Assembly (NCBI GenBank): GCA_934119955.1
Contig: CAKOSZ010000004.1
Coordinates: forward strand, 67,021-131,020
DNA from: an uncultured Bacilli bacterium
GTDB taxonomy: Bacteria; Bacillota_I; Bacilli_A; RF39; UBA660
DNA: 64,000 nt
Direction of reading: 5' to 3'
Shown: positions 62,311 to 64,000 of the stretch, piece by piece
Layout of the letters: every line of letters starts with the position of its first letter
Numbering within the stretch: position 1 is the stretch's first letter
Notes under the pieces: model-generated
Databases searched by the model: none
What the model saw: only the letters and a program-made list of their open reading frames with translations
Told to the model about the DNA's origin: nothing
Translations under genes and position numbers: made by a program

Positions 62311-63537
62311 TTAAATTATTTCATAATAATCATCAACATTTAAAGTAATTTTAGTATCATCTTTTTTGTAAATAGTAAATAAGGTATCTCCTATACTTAC
62401 TTTATCACCAATGTTTTTATTTAAAACAACTCCAACTGTATAATCGATTTTATCTTCTTTATTAATTCTACCTGCTCCTAGGCTACATGATAATTTACCT
62501 ATATTTAAGGCTTTAATACTTTTTACAATTCCATTTTTTAAACTTTTAATTTCTTCTTTATGCTCACTTACTTTTAAAGAGGAGATATCTCCACCTTGAT
62601 ATTTAACAAATTCTAAAAATTTATTTAAGGCTTTTTTATTATCGATATTTTTGCATACCATACTTCGTGCCTCATCTAAACTAATATCTAAGGCAATACT
62701 TACCATTTGACTAGCAAGTTCCACTGAAAGATCAGTTAATTTGCCTTTTTTACCATTTAACACTTCCATTGCTTCCATTACTTCTAAGGAGTTACCAATA
62801 TTAGAACCAAGAGGAGTATTCATATCAGTTATTTCACATATTGTTGTTTTTTTATAAAATGCTCCTATATTTTCCATTAATTTTTTTAATTTTATAGCAT
62901 CATCATACGTTTTAATCAAAGCACCTTCGCCGCACTTAATATCAATTAAAATTTTATCAGCTCCACCAGCAATTTTTTTAGACATAATGCTAGATGCTAT
63001 TAAAGGAATTGATTCGGTTGTTCCAGTTACATCACGAAGAGCATAAATATATTTATCCATTGGGCATAAATTACTTGTTTGACTAGTAATAGCAAATCCA
63101 ATATCTTTTAACTCCCTAATAAATTCACTTTCTGTTAAACTAGTTTTAAAACCTTTAATACTTTCAAGTTTATCAATAGTTCCCCCAGTAAATCCTAGTC
63201 CCCTTCCGCTCATTTTAGGAACAATCACACCCAAACTTGCCACAATTGGTCCAATTATTAAAGTAACTTTATCTCCTATTCCTCCTGTTGAATGTTTATC
63301 TATTTTAACACCTTTAATACTACTCAAATCAAGTACATCACCTGATTTAATAAAAATATCTACAAGAGAAAATGTTTCCTCATCACTCATTCCATTTATA
63401 ACAATTGCCATTAACAATGAAGACATTTGATAATCTTTAACACTCCCCTTTAAATAAGAATTAAAAGCATAGGAAAGCTCATCATAACTAAGACTTTGAT
63501 TTAATCTTTTTTTAGTAATAATATCTATTATATTCAT
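62311..63537 (-). CDS. pdp: Pyrimidine-nucleoside phosphorylase
   Basis: The enzyme splits uridine, deoxyuridine or thymidine with phosphate into base and pentose 1-phosphate, the substrate of DeoB (11863-13029). The 408-residue product has KHSTGGIGDKVTLIIGPIVASLG near 83, KMSGRGLGFTGGTIDKLES, and the C-terminal all-beta domain. The length is slightly short compared with about 433 in Bacillus, mainly at the C-terminus. It is the first gene of the pdp-ylmC-spoU run. Confidence 0.93.
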   Translation of the reverse strand: MNIIDIITKKRLNQSLSYDELSYAFNSYLKGSVKDYQMSSLLMAIVINGMSDEETFSLVDIFIKSGDVLDLSSIKGVKIDKHSTGGIGDKVTLIIGPIVASLGVIVPKMSGRGLGFTGGTIDKLESIKGFKTSLTESEFIRELKDIGFAITSQTSNLCPMDKYIYALRDVTGTTESIPLIASSIMSKKIAGGADKILIDIKCGEGALIKTYDDAIKLKKLMENIGAFYKKTTICEITDMNTPLGSNIGNSLEVMEAMEVLNGKKGKLTDLSVELASQMVSIALDISLDEARSMVCKNIDNKKALNKFLEFVKYQGGDISSLKVSEHKEEIKSLKNGIVKSIKALNIGKLSCSLGAGRINKEDKIDYTVGVVLNKNIGDKVSIGDTLFTIYKKDDTKITLNVDDYYEII

Positions 63538-63859
63538 AAAATCCTCCTAAACATATAAATATTATACAAAGAAAAAGAAAAATATTCTAGTTATTTAACT
63601 ACATTTTTTAGATAATTTAAAAATAAATAGAAATGATTATATTACTTAAATATTTAAATATTATTTTTAAATAAGTATAAAAAGTGTAAACTTTGTGTCA
63701 ATTAGAAAAAAAGTTTTAAAAAAATTTTTGCCTTAATTTTTTGGTAAAAGTTAGATTTTGAGGATTTTTTAAAATAAATAAAGAAAATTGGTTCTAGAAA
63801 AAAATAACTTTTCTTTAATTATTTTTTTAAAATAAGAATTTAAAAAGCAATTTCATGAT
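63538..63859. other. AT-rich intergenic region between divergent genes
   Basis: Long A and T runs and no open frame with a credible start. It should hold the pdp promoter on the minus strand, but I could not choose one with confidence. Confidence 0.5.
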
Positions 63860-63888
63860 TTGCATTTTTAAATATAATTTGTTATGGT
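63860..63888 (+). promoter_or_regulatory. Promoter of the gene starting at 63936
   Basis: TTGCAT (63860-63865) and TATGGT (63883-63888) are 17 bp apart, with TG in the extended -10 position. Confidence 0.5.
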
Positions 63889-63907
63889 GTATTCATCCGG
63901 ATTAATT

Positions 63908-63923
63908 ACCTAAATATTTAGGT
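63908..63923. repeat. Perfect 16-bp palindrome in the leader of the last gene
   Basis: ACCTAAATATTTAGGT is its own reverse complement. It lies between the predicted transcription start (about 63895) and the Shine-Dalgarno, so it may be a repressor site or an mRNA 5' structure. Confidence 0.6.
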
Positions 63924-63935
63924 GAAAGGGGGAAT

Positions 63936-64000
63936 ATGCAAAACGAAATTTTACAAGTAAGAAATGATATTTTATTTCATGATTTATTTAATGAAAATGA
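63936..64000 (+). CDS. Start of a + strand gene, possibly a PD-(D/E)XK (Rpn-type) nuclease/transposase-like protein
   Basis: An ATG preceded by GAAAGGGGG opens a frame reading MQNEILQVRNDILFHDLFNE to the window end. The wording xxRNDILFxxLF is like the N-terminus of Rpn/PD-(D/E)XK family proteins (KNDFVFKxLFG), but only 21 codons are visible, so this is a weak guess. The promoter and palindrome just upstream support a real gene. Confidence 0.45.
   Translation, partial: MQNEILQVRNDILFHDLFNEN

Noticed and set aside
1..64000. Use of the Mycoplasma code (TGA as Trp)
   Set aside because: cas2 and other genes end properly at TGA, and all Trp residues checked are TGG.
1..64000. tRNA, rRNA, replication origin or intact insertion sequence
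   Set aside because: No T-loop-like GGTTCRA segments, rRNA cores, DnaA-box clusters or transposase genes with terminal repeats were seen by eye; a covariance-model scan would be more sensitive.

Overview
The window comes from a very AT-rich, low-GC Gram-positive bacterium. TGA is read as stop: cas2 ends in TGA, Trp is TGG, and the Fic remnant is broken by an in-frame TGA. Ribosome-binding sites are strong AGGAGG/GAGGTG types, promoters are classical TTGACA/TATAAT, and two aminoacyl-tRNA synthetase operons are controlled by T-boxes. The gene content (spoIIM, ylmC/ymxH, rarA, pcrA-ligA, lemA, dacF, a lone prepilin) suggests a Bacilli-type lineage close to the Mollicutes, such as uncultured gut RF39/Erysipelotrichia-like bacteria. 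That placement is inference. No rRNA, tRNA or insertion sequence was seen.

Positions 1-11200, mostly + strand: the 3' end of spoIIM, mnmA, an HTH protein and a small membrane protein are followed by a complete type II-A CRISPR-Cas locus. The locus has a tracrRNA on the minus strand at 3042-3152, then cas9, cas1, cas2 and csn2 overlapping one another, a leader ending in ATTTGAG, and 19 full repeats plus a truncated terminal repeat (9306-10560). The tracrRNA promoter lies across the cas9 ribosome-binding site, and the tracrRNA is antisense to the probable cas mRNA leader. About 640 bp of apparently empty AT-rich DNA follows the array.

Positions 11200-26750: a Cys-rich DUF1540 protein, a Dps-like protein that has lost its ferroxidase residues, xerD-deoB, rarA, a CtpE-like P-type ATPase, a flippase, an unlisted 28-residue membrane peptide, mscL, upp and the T-box/kinase/alaS/holA operon. 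A BspA-like leucine-rich-repeat surface protein with 66-bp DNA repeats closes the segment.

Positions 27000-43200: a diaminopentanoate-dehydrogenase-like reductase, a HIT protein, a Ca-type P-ATPase, a prepilin, a helicase-IV-like SF1 helicase with an inserted nuclease-like domain, a GNAT/beta-helix surface pair, T-box-tyrS, a broken Fic gene, dacF, a rhomboid protease, rpsP-khpA, and an AbiEi/AbiEii toxin-antitoxin pair with a clear inverted-repeat operator.

Positions 43300-64000, almost all minus strand: an HD hydrolase, hemW-lepA, a BI-1 protein, the pcrA/nucleotidyltransferase/lipoprotein/ligA operon and lemA-TPM. Next comes a self-contained three-gene operon (54632-59113, own promoter) encoding a 1019-residue helical-repeat protein, a 63-residue helical protein and a nucleotidyltransferase with a CD-NTase/OAS/CCA-enzyme-like active site. 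Then come topA, a SpoU methyltransferase, ylmC and pdp. The window ends inside a new + strand gene. The three-gene nucleotidyltransferase operon is the best candidate for an undescribed system. The antisense tracrRNA/cas9 arrangement is the second.
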